Source: Prosthecobacter gellanilyticus | GTDB lineage: Bacteria; Verrucomicrobiota; Verrucomicrobiia; Verrucomicrobiales; Verrucomicrobiaceae | Length of the DNA: 64,000 bases | Direction of reading: 5' to 3' | NCBI RefSeq assembly: GCF_007992435.1 | Contig: NZ_BKAG01000018.1 | Location: 62,001-126,000, forward strand | Shown: positions 12,701-18,757 of the stretch, piece by piece | How the letters are laid out: each line of letters opens with the position of its first letter | How positions within the stretch are numbered: the stretch's first letter is position 1 | The notes under the pieces: generated by a model | What the model was told of the DNA's origin: nothing | Databases searched by the model: none | What the model saw: the letters and a program-made list of their open reading frames with translations, nothing else | Position numbers and translations under genes: made by a program

Positions 12701-15700
12701 CCGCCCGCACCCAGCGCATCACCGACCGTCTCGGCCACGCCACCGTCCACACCTTCGACGAACGCGGCAACATCACCCGCACCGTCGATGCCCTCGGTGG
12801 CGTCATCCTACGGACCTATGATGCGAATGACCGAGAGATCACCACCACCGATCCCCTCGGTCACACCACCAGCCGCACTTATGATGCGCAAAACAACGTG
12901 CTGACCGAGACGAACCCGCTCGGACACATCACTCGTTATACCTATAACTCGAAGAAGCAGCCGCTGACCATCACGGATCCTTTGGGACGTGTGACTAGCA
13001 TGGCCTATGACAACCAGGGCAACATGACGAGCGAGACGGATGCCCTCGGCCGCACCACCGGCTTTGTGCCCACCAGCAACGGCAGCATCTCTCGTCTGCA
13101 AGTACCCGGCGGCATGACGTATGATTTTACCCTGGATGGCAACGGCAACAGAACCTCGCAAATCATGCGTGGAACCGATGGCAAAGTGGCCGCCTACCAG
13201 ACCTTCACATACAACTCTGTGGGGGACACCACCGGACAGTCTGACTATCTAGTCCCAGCCAACGCAACGGATGTGGTCGCTGCCACGAAGCTCCGTGATA
13301 ATGTCCATACGTATGATGCTGAAGGGAACATGACAGCCACACAAATCAGGGACGCGCTGGGCAATGTGCTGCAAAGCCAGTCTTGGACTTACAACGCCAA
13401 CGGCGACGAAGTGACGTACACAGACCCGATGGGCAAGGTTTCCACTGAAGAGTACGATAATCAGGGCCGCAGCATTCGCAGCACCTACACGGACAACACT
13501 GAGAGCCAGCTGGAATATGATGCTGAAGGCAACATCACCCGCTCTGTAAATCGTAGCGGCGGCGTCATGACCTATGAGTTTGATGCCTTGGGGCGTCAGA
13601 CCCAGATCTCCAATGTGGACGGCACTTTCTCCACCGTCGTGTTCGATGCCGCAGGACGTGAGATCTCCAAGACCAACGAACTGGGTCAGACCACCACACT
13701 CACGTATGATGATGCAGACCACTTGCTCACTGAGACCAATGCCGCAGGCGAGACCGTGACCCACACTCTGGATGCCGCCGATCAAAACACGGCCGTCACA
13801 GATGCGCTCAACCGCACTACCAGCACGGTGCTGGATTTGGTCGGTCGCCCGACCCGCATCACCCATCCAGACGGCAGCTTCACCAGCATCGGCTACAACT
13901 CAGCCAACCAAGCCATCACCCGCACCGATGAGGCAGGAAACACCACCCACTTTGACTACGATCCGCAGGGCCGCCTGCTGGGCGTGGTGGATGCGATGAA
14001 CCACGGCACAAACATGGTGTATGACAGTGTGGGCAGGCTGCAAAGCTGGACGGATGCGGAAGGCAACAGCACCAGCTACACCCATGACACCCTGGGCCGC
14101 CGGACGAGCCGCACGCTGCCAGGCAACCAGACCGAACACTTCACCTGGGACAGCATGGGCCGCCTCCAGACCCACACGGACTTCAACGGCTTCACCACCA
14201 GCTACTTCTACGATGCGGATCACTACCTTGTCGAGAAACGAGCCGATCCGGGGCATCCATCCCTCTCGCTGCCTCATGCGGCAGCGAAGGTTCTCTTCAC
14301 CTACAATGCGTTCGGCGAGCCTGCGACGGCTGAGGTGCGCAATGCCAATGGCACCGTCATTCACAGCCAGATCTGGAGCTATGACGACTACGGCAGGCTC
14401 ACGGGCACCAGCACACCGCATGGCAATCTTGGTTATACACATGATGGTCTGGGCCAGGTCTCCGGCCTTGCCACCTCTCATGCGGAAGGTCCGCAGCTCG
14501 CCTATGAGCGTGATGATGCGAACCGGCTCGCCGCCATCAATGACCTGCGGACGCAGCCATCCAAGCAAACCAGTTATGGTTATACTCTCACAGGAGCTTT
14601 GAACCAGATGACCGCTGCCAACGGCATGAGGCACTCCATGACCTACAACACGCGTGACTTCGTCAACTCTTTGAACGTGACAGATGCAGCCAGTGCAGGC
14701 ATCGAGAGTTTCAACTACACCTTGAACGCCTTGGGTCAGCGCGAGCGCATCGATGAAGGCAATGGCCGTGTGGTGCAATTCCAGCGCGATCCCCTGGGCC
14801 GCCTGACGCATGAGCAGATTAGCAACGCAGGGCCCGCCTCCTCCGGCATCCTTGGCTACAGCCACAACAGCGTGGGCTACCGAACCGCACGAACGAGCAC
14901 CCAGCCTGCAGTGCCCGCCCAGTCCCTTACGCTCAATGCCAATGGCCAGGTCGCTGGCGTGAGCTACGACAGCAACGGCAACACCCTCGCTGCGAATGGC
15001 AACACAGATGTGTACGACTTTGAAGACCGTCTCATCCGCCGAACCAAGCTTGATGGCACAATTATCGACTTCGTCTATGACGCCAATGGCCAGCGTGTGG
15101 AAAAGCGCATGACCGGGCGCCAGCCCCTGGGTTACCTGATTGACACGCAGAGTCCCTCTGGATGGCCGCAATGCGTGGCCGAGGTGGCATGGACTGGCAC
15201 TGAATGGCAGCCGCTCACCACCTACACTTACGGTGCGGCAGGCCCCATTAGCCAATGGAACCACATTCAAGGCGAACACTACTTCCTGCGTGATGCTCAT
15301 GGAAGCATCCGCGCTCTGGTAGATGCCAACGGTCAAGTTGTCAGCGCCATGGACTACGACTCCCATGGCGTGCCTCTCAGCGTCACACCTGCCGGCGCAC
15401 CGAAATCTGCCCTGGGTTACAATGGCGAACATTTCGATGCCGATCTTGGCCTCGTCTATCTGCGGGCACGCTGGTATGACCCAATGTTAGGCCGGTTCCA
15501 CACGCGCGATCCGTATCAGGGCATGTTCGAGGACCCGATGAGCCTGCAAGGCTACCTCTTCGCTCATGGCGATCCTGAAAGTTTCATTGACCCGAGCGGG
15601 AATCTAACTCTTGCTGATGCATTGACCACACTGCGCATTCAGATCAAGCGCATCAACGACAGCATCGTTAAGCTAGACAAGATTGTGAATCCTGCGATTC

Positions 15701-16242
15701 AAGTGGTGACCGCGATTGAGGTTTTGAAAAATTATGCCTCCACAGGTGATTCCATTCTTCAGCACGGATTTCAGGGCAAGCCTGGTGATTTCTTCAAATG
15801 GGGCCGGATGACTCTGTCCATGCTGCCTGCGCTCAAGTACCAATACGCCCAGCTCAAGATACTCAAAAACGAGAAACAAAAGAGTGGAGCCGTGAACTCC
15901 CTTAGAAGGTGGAGCTATTTTGGGCAGCTGCAAAAGGCACTGGCTACTTCCAAGAGAAACGCGATTGCGAGTGGACATACATTCATCGTGAAGAGCAACG
16001 GTCTGCCAGACCTAACTCCGAACGCTTCTGCATCGATCTTCCTTAAAGGAGGGCTAACAGGCCGTAGATCTACAGACAACACCCGATCCCAGGCTCAGGC
16101 CCGAAGGGCCACAGGCACTTGGCATCACCATGAGGTCATGGGTATCATGCAGTCCGTCGATGTGACAGCACACAGTGCGGTGTCTCATCATGGCGGGGTA
16201 TATTTCTGGAGTCTCTGCAACAACAAGACATATAAAAAATAG
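1..16242 (+). CDS. Giant cadherin-like/LamG/RHS repeat protein with C-terminal WHH nuclease toxin tip (5' end outside window)
   Basis: The frame is open from base 1, and the first residues already match a cadherin-like repeat, so the start lies upstream. Numbering from base 1 gives 5413 residues. Order: about 14 repeats of about 90 aa with NDAP junctions and AxDSFTFTV cores (1-1246); a propeller-like stretch with LWVANRATNSL and HIWVAHTH motifs (about 1247-1710); five LamG-like modules starting with WWPF or WWEM (about 1932, 2285, 2613, 2956, 3285) alternating with PKD-like domains; two further PKD-like and one Ig-like domain (3514-3800); RHS start (about 3904); YD repeats (about 4134-5090); RHS core ending in DPSG (5197-5200). 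The last 213 residues differ from the core and carry WHHH (5374-5377) and a downstream HHGG, typical of HNH/EndoVII toxins. Known RHS proteins form a shell around a cleaved toxin; adhesion plus contact toxicity is inferred. No signal peptide can be seen because the N-terminus is missing. Confidence 0.9.
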   Translation, partial: PFVITGTDIDGDVLTYAIVTQPAHGTLSGTAPNLTYTPAADFNGSDSFTFTVADAELTSPPAAVTLVVGSENDAPVASPVTVTLAEDTPTTISAIVSDPENDTTTLQTIIQPAHGTLASTAGGWVYTPDANYFGSDSFTYRANDGMADSAPAVVTLTVTPVNDTPLAAAQSVNAVEDTSTLITLSGSDVEDSTLVFTIVSQPQHGTLLPSGTQWAYQPAADYHGSDAFTFTVTDSEGLVSIAATVSVTVNPVNDAPVALAQSLTTPEDTSLGITLTASDIENEALTYEVLSQPQHGSLSGTAPHLTYTPTANYHGSESFTFRVNDGTADSAQATINLTITSVNDTPVAAAQAVTSSEDTATSITLTGTDADGDTLTYAVSDQPQHGTLSGTAPELTYTPDANFHGSDSFSFTANDGTVSSAAAAVTLTITAENDAPMALAQSLGSAEDTALPVTLTATDADEDDLTYTVVTQPSHGVLSGTGAALTYTPAANYSGPDLFTFRASDGTASSAVASVEIVISPVNDAPVANAVTASTAEDTFVDILLTGTDVEGSALTFELTSAPEHGAVSLTGSVARYTPATNYHGADSFEFRAFDGAAHSAPVSASITITPANDAPLAVSQQASTPEDTALPLTLLGTDTDGDALTYAITSPPQHGALSGAAPNIIYTPAANYHGADSFAFTVSDADATSASALVILEIGPINDAPYVSDITVALDEDTTTEITPEGDDFDADELTFDIVAAPQHGSLTATATGWIYTPAADYHGADSFTYRANDGLADSAPALVSITVRPVNDAPTATTQSLVAVEDTPLSITLSGSDPENTALTFAITSQPSHGTVTVAGAAWTYTPALNYSGADSFTFTVTDEGGLASAPATVSLTVTPVNDAPSAQAQQLTLAEDTSLPVTLTGSDVDDAELTYTVLTAPAHGVLSGTLPALTYTPNADYHGTDSLVFIAQDGETDSVPATISLVITPVNDAPVALAQAVNAQEEIPLPITLTGTDADGDTLTYTITTQPAHGTLTGTGAQVTYQASANYFGADSFAFTVSDGTATSAAAQISISVTGINDAPVIATVPALTTNEDTALAGSLTVTDADEDPVTVAVTTAPTHGQVVFNGLSFTYTPGLNYHGSDSFAVKASDGELESAERVVSITVTPVNDAPVAANQSLVYVNGTPLFLPFAATDVDGDALTYRVVTPPTKGQVTALPRGTSFDLAYLPNAGGSGDDTVAFVANDGHVDSNQGIVTITLGSLFTSKTWTTTADFYEGSLDGLGAVGDKLAMELNAKSINFVHVPLNDGRLLRIDPDSGQIIGEFRTSPDGEHSLPSRTAVDQEGNLWVANRATNSLTMIAAPGSGRWVDRNGNGKLDTSTGIMDRKAWPVGGQPVDELIVTHVTLQVTTPNSLAVSYDNRVLVGGGGGWQWLSWPAANTLEIEPHRNLGGYGSIISTQGVHWSAGKFLRWPLSQKLAEVDLNGSWNDGTTPWCVAEAPDGHIWTASEPGAEVRKYTSDGRLVGKYKHGWPDAQGIVADHRGHIWVAHTHCGSTVGHLLPDGTLVGVVRTAGGPVAVDVDRSGRVWVIASRFIQRVDTNGGPFGSDGVTRLGAVDLTIPLPETSRAHSQFARPGQVLHSTEGTWTGVFDSGIVGAAWEPVRWNADVCNDGLVEVSAALSADGVTFGASQALTSLGAAPAGAGRYIQVQVHMAQNGSLVSPALKDITVGTTGAPVPVPAAGWSASAGDDFEASWPTPMKLRGQFCHADQPGYEAATYLWTKVSGPGQLIVNGSGPEPLVNFTASGDYVLRFSVTVDGLTQTDDVNVKLRPVNQPPAISLRQRHYLRGFSDVFQIRPEITDDGQGSAALSATWQLLSGPPGATATFTAVPASGVGAVDVTIGGSTSFPYSGLAEYLFKVTATDGQLANTQVISMRRALINASEAPSGMISWWEMNDAGEEHVHGNTIFPEQNARFVTNSGTRALELLGTNDRARAFASESLNSSVNGQGFSFEFWINDAQSTTGNYTTVRPIMGWSSATGYTTHLAMTRTSASVGTLNLKLLGLDGATRDLVGTIPSTTLTGSYPLMHVVATYDSATKTANLMVNDVVIATQTFSSLILDTSGDFVLGSPVSGGASFGGYLKHVRLYDRALTEDESYTIWKGALDGMSPPDNNTPPVPSAGEDIVFQPENYNLVANGQGVWPVISITGSVSDDGRTNLTPGTKTTWRFIYPRSNISGAGTTPPFSNVNGLTTDVTIYSSGVYLLELTAEDGSFTRRDYRVLRAGRLTNSSSGGGAGSVSPDLLAWWPFMEGSRYDIIGQKPVDLHYDAVLDDTKLTFDGARDYGQVAPSPTFDFTDKPGFSMEFNSVDSNQTTGPISGDAWFAWQKSGQNVISLRRFYLGGSSWKLRVDGFKADGQPFFLEAPWTVVSNAGNNYSEYHHSWTYDRATGRMALAQNGYVRAEAIVGDIRLPDAATTLYIGGVPGEAVSMKGWLDDVCIYGRSLSDQDTYDISRYNNVGKQLFITNKAPVVNAGPDLILGNGPQTINLQGLVTDDGLPVGYPIKSTWSMLRTSYGGSVPFANINSPTSSITLPANGTYLMQLMADDGERYSTDIVHIQVGSQARSPVPDGAVAWWPFDGSSKDVIQGINAELRYGARMIVSWPGGGSGLMLTLGSPSSNATDHAFVSPNAGLDFTGTDGFTCEFWATDQSAVTATAPNNKVPVITWHNGQQVTLQLSRQYNATAGSSQYLTLEYRNAQGQMQSIGAVRPLYTSIQGFATTPLHVAITHDKATGELVLYAGGTVLASVISPGIQMPSSSDTMYLGTAPGTTLNQSGIIDELTLYNRALSFFEINEINNIPSAWGKLADDGNLAPVVDAGPNRDVLTSGGSITLTGTVTDDGLPSNSTVRTTWSVIDYPGSTPTLGTPNATSTTMTVPSDGYYILQLSADDGTRISKDTVIVRVGRNAGIKAPTGLAAWWPFNGDGSELVRNMKAELSSGVEFNSYAGVNGHLTLVGSDIVHVPADHTLDFSSSPGFSVEFGLQDSMQFSSGTALPRVIPWLTWSNGSQVVLRIKRHSTTIGDLGRQGVITLEYLTSAGVPQSVSLSPNQRWDFSRFLLTYDKASGTASLYSNGLVIGTAQIGSIQLPSATSEMNVGWKPNMDTQQFSGYVDELSLYARALTADESALLASATVWGKEPLDGNQAPLALTGGNFSGSSGTNVPITSTASDDGLPAAYGLATKWTSVTTGSSVTFGNSAAQNTTFNSFSSMGLAVLRQDAQDGALTTPAYAEFRFTNTSAAAVPANLVAWWPFNVSLYDVAGTNHLVTTYGRPAWAGDSLVGAHVSFDGTDDRLVITPNAAISFTGAPGFTAEALVYDNASHVAGSEVPWLVWHDGTRAIMRLHRITTSSSTDYYGTMALDYIDSTNTEQTILLTPSERADTRRHIALTYDATSGEIRYYSAGTLKSTTTVGSIRLPAGTDTLHIANAPGDTRFWRGGIDELSLYSRALTQTEINGLVTASTARQGKVSPARNQTPQVKINVPLTVRVGDIVNITANAQDDGLPAGSSLSYAWTISSGPFSVTPSSATSASTTAVFAEAGIHRIECAVSEGQRTGLGSVDIRVLPPLVNVTPSVTLSAPAIVQLPASGHASVVATDDALPAGSSLSYTWSKVSGPGTVTFSASTSAATQMTFSLAGTYVIAAAVSDGDLTTNVQATVTVQAAPPNRAPTISWISPSPTTALITNQSLTLKAAAQDVDDNITHVQFFDGSTLLATDTTQPYEHTITNVAEGPHAYSAKVTSAGGQTATTVTLALTALTPEDPNHEEIVIITAPTDGTVITAPTSIRATIDVQNGYRWVLQRRLTGARNAIWQTFATGEYSGILTDQAISSFDPTLLENGSWDIKLQAHKRNGVYYETVPTTVQVDGAMKLGQFTLAFEDFTLDVPGIPISVTRSYDSRIAATGRPGDFGPGWRVGMRSVTISKSGTLGEGWYHSLAGFADVSWFPLPIYNLSPVGKKRVVVTFPDGRCEIFETTVVTANSSGITVGPVSIPATDSSNQYGSPINVANIGFKPVGPSRGTLRIAGTESASRFVNVGGALGDVDLRLESNLFNTFDASTFIFTDDDGTEYTINESTGLQKVRDRNANELTIATNQIAHSNGQKVLFTRDTAGRVTAITDPAGKQILYTYNTLGTLGTVTDRVNNVTTFQYQNSSFPYYLTGIIDPRGIQAIRTEYDTAGRMIRQLDADGNPIQIQHNVTARTQRITDRLGHATVHTFDERGNITRTVDALGGVILRTYDANDREITTTDPLGHTTSRTYDAQNNVLTETNPLGHITRYTYNSKKQPLTITDPLGRVTSMAYDNQGNMTSETDALGRTTGFVPTSNGSISRLQVPGGMTYDFTLDGNGNRTSQIMRGTDGKVAAYQTFTYNSVGDTTGQSDYLVPANATDVVAATKLRDNVHTYDAEGNMTATQIRDALGNVLQSQSWTYNANGDEVTYTDPMGKVSTEEYDNQGRSIRSTYTDNTESQLEYDAEGNITRSVNRSGGVMTYEFDALGRQTQISNVDGTFSTVVFDAAGREISKTNELGQTTTLTYDDADHLLTETNAAGETVTHTLDAADQNTAVTDALNRTTSTVLDLVGRPTRITHPDGSFTSIGYNSANQAITRTDEAGNTTHFDYDPQGRLLGVVDAMNHGTNMVYDSVGRLQSWTDAEGNSTSYTHDTLGRRTSRTLPGNQTEHFTWDSMGRLQTHTDFNGFTTSYFYDADHYLVEKRADPGHPSLSLPHAAAKVLFTYNAFGEPATAEVRNANGTVIHSQIWSYDDYGRLTGTSTPHGNLGYTHDGLGQVSGLATSHAEGPQLAYERDDANRLAAINDLRTQPSKQTSYGYTLTGALNQMTAANGMRHSMTYNTRDFVNSLNVTDAASAGIESFNYTLNALGQRERIDEGNGRVVQFQRDPLGRLTHEQISNAGPASSGILGYSHNSVGYRTARTSTQPAVPAQSLTLNANGQVAGVSYDSNGNTLAANGNTDVYDFEDRLIRRTKLDGTIIDFVYDANGQRVEKRMTGRQPLGYLIDTQSPSGWPQCVAEVAWTGTEWQPLTTYTYGAAGPISQWNHIQGEHYFLRDAHGSIRALVDANGQVVSAMDYDSHGVPLSVTPAGAPKSALGYNGEHFDADLGLVYLRARWYDPMLGRFHTRDPYQGMFEDPMSLQGYLFAHGDPESFIDPSGNLTLADALTTLRIQIKRINDSIVKLDKIVNPAIQVVTAIEVLKNYASTGDSILQHGFQGKPGDFFKWGRMTLSMLPALKYQYAQLKILKNEKQKSGAVNSLRRWSYFGQLQKALATSKRNAIASGHTFIVKSNGLPDLTPNASASIFLKGGLTGRRSTDNTRSQAQARRATGTWHHHEVMGIMQSVDVTAHSAVSHHGGVYFWSLCNNKTYKK
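5794..10540 (+). repeat. Five LamG-like + PKD-like super-repeats (~1 kb period)
   Basis: Modules opening with a W-W-P/E-F/M motif begin near 5794, 6853, 7837, 8866 and 9853. Each has a FxxEFW-like strand, an H(V/I)A(x)TYD strand, a GxxDELxLYxRAL ending and then a PKD-like AGPDxxxxxGxxxLxGxVxDDG segment. This is the usual LamG_3 concanavalin-like layout found in secreted PVC proteins, expected to bind glycans or act as spacers. The copies differ clearly, so the expansion is not recent. Confidence 0.75.
15601..16242 (+). other. RHS C-terminal variable tip: predicted WHH-family HNH/EndoVII nuclease
   Basis: This is the segment after the DPSG end of the RHS core, 213 codons. It begins with a helical region rich in Lys, Ile and Leu and ends with GTWHHHEVMGIMQ followed by a further HxxVxHHGG, which matches the TWHHHxxxGxMQxV...HTGG pattern of polymorphic-toxin nucleases (WHH family). 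In such proteins the tip is swapped between strains and delivered to neighbours as a DNase. The nuclease assignment is by motif only. The tip looks less GC-rich than the core, as expected for an exchangeable cassette. Confidence 0.75.
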
Positions 16243-16265
16243 ACATCTCGCAAAGCTCATCATTG

Positions 16266-16293
16266 GTGAGCGGCACTCATTCATGCCGCTCAC
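16266..16293 (+). terminator. Stem-loop downstream of the giant gene
   Basis: A perfect 10-bp inverted repeat (GTGAGCGGCA / TGCCGCTCAC) with an 8-base loop lies 23 bases after the stop codon. No T-tract follows, so it may act as an RNA 3'-end stabiliser or a weak or factor-dependent terminator. No gene is visible in the remaining bases up to the convergent cupin gene. Confidence 0.45.
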
Positions 16294-16405
16294 TCGATAT
16301 CGACACGGCAGGCCTGATCCAACCATCACTAACCCATTGAGGATAACGCAGTGGGGGTTCTGAACTCGGCTACCTCCGCAGCCATGTTACCCAGCTTGAT
16401 TCTCG

Positions 16406-16759
16406 CTAAACAAAGAACGTATCCTCGTGCGAATACGGCGGGGCGCAGCAGCAGAGGAAGCGGAGGGTTTGGGTGGCGGTGATCTGGTGCCAGGCACCCG
16501 GAGGGATGAGGATGGCATCACCAACGGTCACGGGGCGTTCTTCGCCGTTGATCTCCATGGTGCCCTGGCCTTCGAGGATGAAGTAGAATTCCTCACTCAG
16601 CTTGTGGTAGTGGCGCTCGGTGGGGCGGCCGATTGGGACGGTGGCTTCAGCGAGGCTCTGGTTCTGCACGGGGGCATTCGTGCGGTCCAGGATGCTGCGG
16701 ATGGTGCTGCCATCCTTGGTGGTGAAGGGCGGCTGCTCGGAAAGCTGGTTCAGGGTCAT
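16406..16759 (-). CDS. Small single-domain cupin protein
   Basis: The 117-residue product is a single cupin barrel. Motif 1 is seen as RHYHKLSEEFYFILEGQG and motif 2 as GDAILIPPGAWHQI, with the His/Glu metal ligands in place (H-Y-H, E, and the H of WHQI). Cupins of this size are metal-dependent isomerases, dioxygenases or sugar-binding proteins; the substrate cannot be read from sequence. The start at MTLNQL is chosen because the upstream in-frame extension is Pro/Ser-rich and unlike the family; an alternative ATG at 16825 with a GAAGGG-like site is possible. The gene stands alone, downstream of the aminotransferase on the same strand. Confidence 0.85.
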   Translation of the reverse strand: MTLNQLSEQPPFTTKDGSTIRSILDRTNAPVQNQSLAEATVPIGRPTERHYHKLSEEFYFILEGQGTMEINGEERPVTVGDAILIPPGAWHQITATQTLRFLCCCAPPYSHEDTFFV

Positions 16760-16834
16760 GGGGGAGGGTGTAGGCACCTTGGAAGGTGATGCGAATGTAT
16801 TTTCCGGAAAAGCGTACGGCTCCATGAAACAGAG

Positions 16835-16875
16835 AACCCTTCTGCGCACAGGGCTGGCCTATGCGAAGAAGGGTT
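16835..16875 (-). other. Stem-loop between aminotransferase and cupin genes
   Basis: AACCCTTCT pairs with AGAAGGGTT, and the inner bases GCGCA/TGCG extend the stem with one mismatch. It lies in the 160-base gap between the aminotransferase stop and the cupin start. With no T-tract on either side it is at best a weak terminator or processing signal. The rest of the gap shows nothing recognisable. Confidence 0.35.
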
Positions 16876-16921
16876 TAACTGTGCGATCAAGGTCGCTCGC
16901 TCATCACATGGAGTGTGATGG

Positions 16922-18100
16922 CTACTTTCCGGCGCGCACCTCGTTCACGAACTCTTCCATGAGGTCCATGGCTTTGACGATGAGGTCGGGGGCGGTGGCG
17001 TAGCAGCAGCGGACGAAGCCTTCACCGGCCGCGCCGAAGGCACTGCCAGGGACAACGGCGACGCTCTTCTTCTCAAGCAGGCCGATGGCGAATTCCTTAC
17101 TGGTGAGACCGGTGCTGCGGATCTCGGGGAAGACGTAGAAGGCTCCGCCGGGATTGAAGCAGTGCAGGCCCATGCCGTTCAGGCGGCTGACGATGATGTT
17201 GCGACGCATCTCGTAGCTCTGGCGCATTTCCTCATAGGCGCTGGCACCCATCTTGAGAGCCTCGATACCGGCGATCTGGCTCATGATGGGAGCGCAGAGC
17301 ATGCAGTACTGATGCACCTTCATCATGGCCTCACGCAGGGGCGCAGGAGCACAGGCATAGCCGAGGCGCCAGCCGGTCATGGCAAAGGCCTTGCTGAAAC
17401 CGTGCAGGAGCACGGTGCGCTCACGCATGCCGGGATATTCGACGATGCTCTTGTGCTGGCGGTTGTCGTAAAGCAGCTCGCTGTAGATCTCGTCGGTGAA
17501 GACGAACAAATCATGCTTCACGGCCAGGGCGGCGATCTTCTCCAGCTCCTCAGGTGGCATGATGCCGCCGGTCGGATTGGTGGGGAAGTTCAGCGCGATG
17601 ATCTTGGTCTTCGGCGTGATGGCCTTTTCCACGTCCGCAGCCATGAGGGCGAAGTTGTTTTCCTCGCGTGTGTTCACCACCACGGGCACGCCGTAAGCCA
17701 TCTTGATGCTGGGGCTGTAGCTGACGTAGCACGGCTCATGATAGATGACCTCGTCACCCGGATTCAGCACGGCACGGAAGGCGATGTCGAGCGCCTCGCT
17801 GACACCGACGGTGACGAGGATCTCGGTCTTCGGATCGTAGGTGACGCGGAACTGCTTCTGCACGTACTCGCTGATGAGCACGCGCAGCGGCTCAAGACCG
17901 AGGTTGGAAGTGTAGCTGGTCTGACCCTTTTCCAGGGAGCGGATCACCGCTTCACGGATGGGCCAGGGAGTGGATTTGTCGGGTTCACCAACGCCGAGCG
18001 AAATGACATCGCTGCGGCCAATGACGAGCTCGAAGAAATCGCGAATGCCAGAGCGCGGAAGGTCGCGGATCTGGGTGCAAAGTTTGTTATCGTAGTCCAT
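16922..18100 (-). CDS. PLP-dependent class I/II aminotransferase
   Basis: The 392-residue protein has fold-type I landmarks: NFPTNPTGG (about 171-179), TDEIYSELLY with the cofactor Asp (about 203), the Schiff-base Lys in SKAFAMTGWRLGY (about 237) and the carboxylate-binding Arg in FVRCCYA (about 364). Members of this subgroup transaminate aspartate, aromatic or branched amino acids with 2-oxoglutarate; the exact substrate is not decidable here. ATG at 18100 is preferred to an in-frame TTG four codons upstream. The Lrp/AsnC regulator gene sits 36 bases upstream on the same strand, so the two probably form a small operon controlled by amino-acid availability. Confidence 0.92.
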   Translation of the reverse strand: MDYDNKLCTQIRDLPRSGIRDFFELVIGRSDVISLGVGEPDKSTPWPIREAVIRSLEKGQTSYTSNLGLEPLRVLISEYVQKQFRVTYDPKTEILVTVGVSEALDIAFRAVLNPGDEVIYHEPCYVSYSPSIKMAYGVPVVVNTREENNFALMAADVEKAITPKTKIIALNFPTNPTGGIMPPEELEKIAALAVKHDLFVFTDEIYSELLYDNRQHKSIVEYPGMRERTVLLHGFSKAFAMTGWRLGYACAPAPLREAMMKVHQYCMLCAPIMSQIAGIEALKMGASAYEEMRQSYEMRRNIIVSRLNGMGLHCFNPGGAFYVFPEIRSTGLTSKEFAIGLLEKKSVAVVPGSAFGAAGEGFVRCCYATAPDLIVKAMDLMEEFVNEVRAGK

Positions 18101-18136
18101 GAGGTTGGGCAAAGACAGTGGGGCTCAGGGACAAGA

Positions 18137-18616
18137 TCACGGGCTCACCGGCAGACGTTCCTCGTCGCCGGAACCATTGGCCAGGAAACCAGCCTGCTTG
18201 TAGGCTTTAAGCTGGAAGTGCGTGGCCGTGGAAAGCACACCACCGATGGTGCTGAGCTTCTCGGCGATGAAGTTGGCCACATCGAGGAGGTCTTTGCCCT
18301 CGACGATGATGGCGAGGTCGTAACCACCGCTCATGAGGAAGCACTCACGCACCTGATCAAATTTGGCGATGCGGCGGGCCAGGCGGTCGAAGCCACCTTC
18401 ACGCTCAGGGGTGATCTTCACCTCGACCAGCGCGGTGACGCCGCGATGGCCAGCTTTCTGACGGTCCACCACGGCATTGTAACCCAGGATCGTGCCATCC
18501 GCCTCGGCGGCGGCGATGCGGCTGCGCACTTCGTCTTCCGTGAGGCTGAGGATTCCAGACAGCTCCTTGGCGGAGCGGTTGGAGTTGATGGCGAGGAGTT
18601 GAATCAATGGGTCCAT
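18137..18616 (-). CDS. Lrp/AsnC family transcriptional regulator
   Basis: The protein is 159 residues, the usual Lrp/AsnC length. An N-terminal winged-helix DNA-binding region (about 1-50, with RSAKELSGILSLTEDEVRSRI) is followed by a RAM/AsnC effector domain (about 62-140, with FLMSGGYDLAIIVEGKDL). Such regulators form octamers that sense amino acids and control neighbouring metabolic genes. The ATG giving MDPLIQLL was chosen because it starts at the first HTH helix; an upstream in-frame start adds only an unstructured Pro-rich segment. It lies directly upstream of the aminotransferase, its likely target, and divergent to the SGNH hydrolase. Confidence 0.93.
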   Translation of the reverse strand: MDPLIQLLAINSNRSAKELSGILSLTEDEVRSRIAAAEADGTILGYNAVVDRQKAGHRGVTALVEVKITPEREGGFDRLARRIAKFDQVRECFLMSGGYDLAIIVEGKDLLDVANFIAEKLSTIGGVLSTATHFQLKAYKQAGFLANGSGDEERLPVSP

Positions 18617-18666
18617 AAGGATGGGGGGCGGATTTAAGCACGGTTCGTCCACTGCGCACGCACTTG

Positions 18667-18713
18667 TTGCACCCGGGTCACTTCCGGACGTGCAAAGCCA
18701 ACTTTGGGTGCAA
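18667..18713. promoter_or_regulatory. Inverted repeat TTGCACCC...GGGTGCAA in the divergent lrp-like/SGNH intergenic region
   Basis: Two perfect 8-bp arms (18667-18674 and 18706-18713) lie 39 bases apart start to start, with a further GTGCAA half-site at 18690 between them. The position, between two divergent genes one of which encodes a DNA-binding regulator, fits an operator. Which protein binds is inference. Confidence 0.35.
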
Positions 18714-18757
18714 TACCGCCGGAGCCGGAAGCGTGATGTCTGACCTTCTTTTCCACC

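Noticed and set aside
13900-15432. A long - strand open frame opposite the YD repeats
   Set aside because: Same reason: antisense to highly repetitive RHS coding with no family match.
16054-16363. Short frames around the toxin stop as candidate immunity genes
   Set aside because: The + frame of 62 codons and the - frame of 91 codons are low in conserved character, the latter lies inside the toxin coding DNA, and neither resembles known immunity families.
17162-18637. A 491-codon + strand frame across the aminotransferase and Lrp-like genes
   Set aside because: It is antisense to two clear genes; its residues show no domain and its composition is typical of shadow frames in GC-rich DNA.
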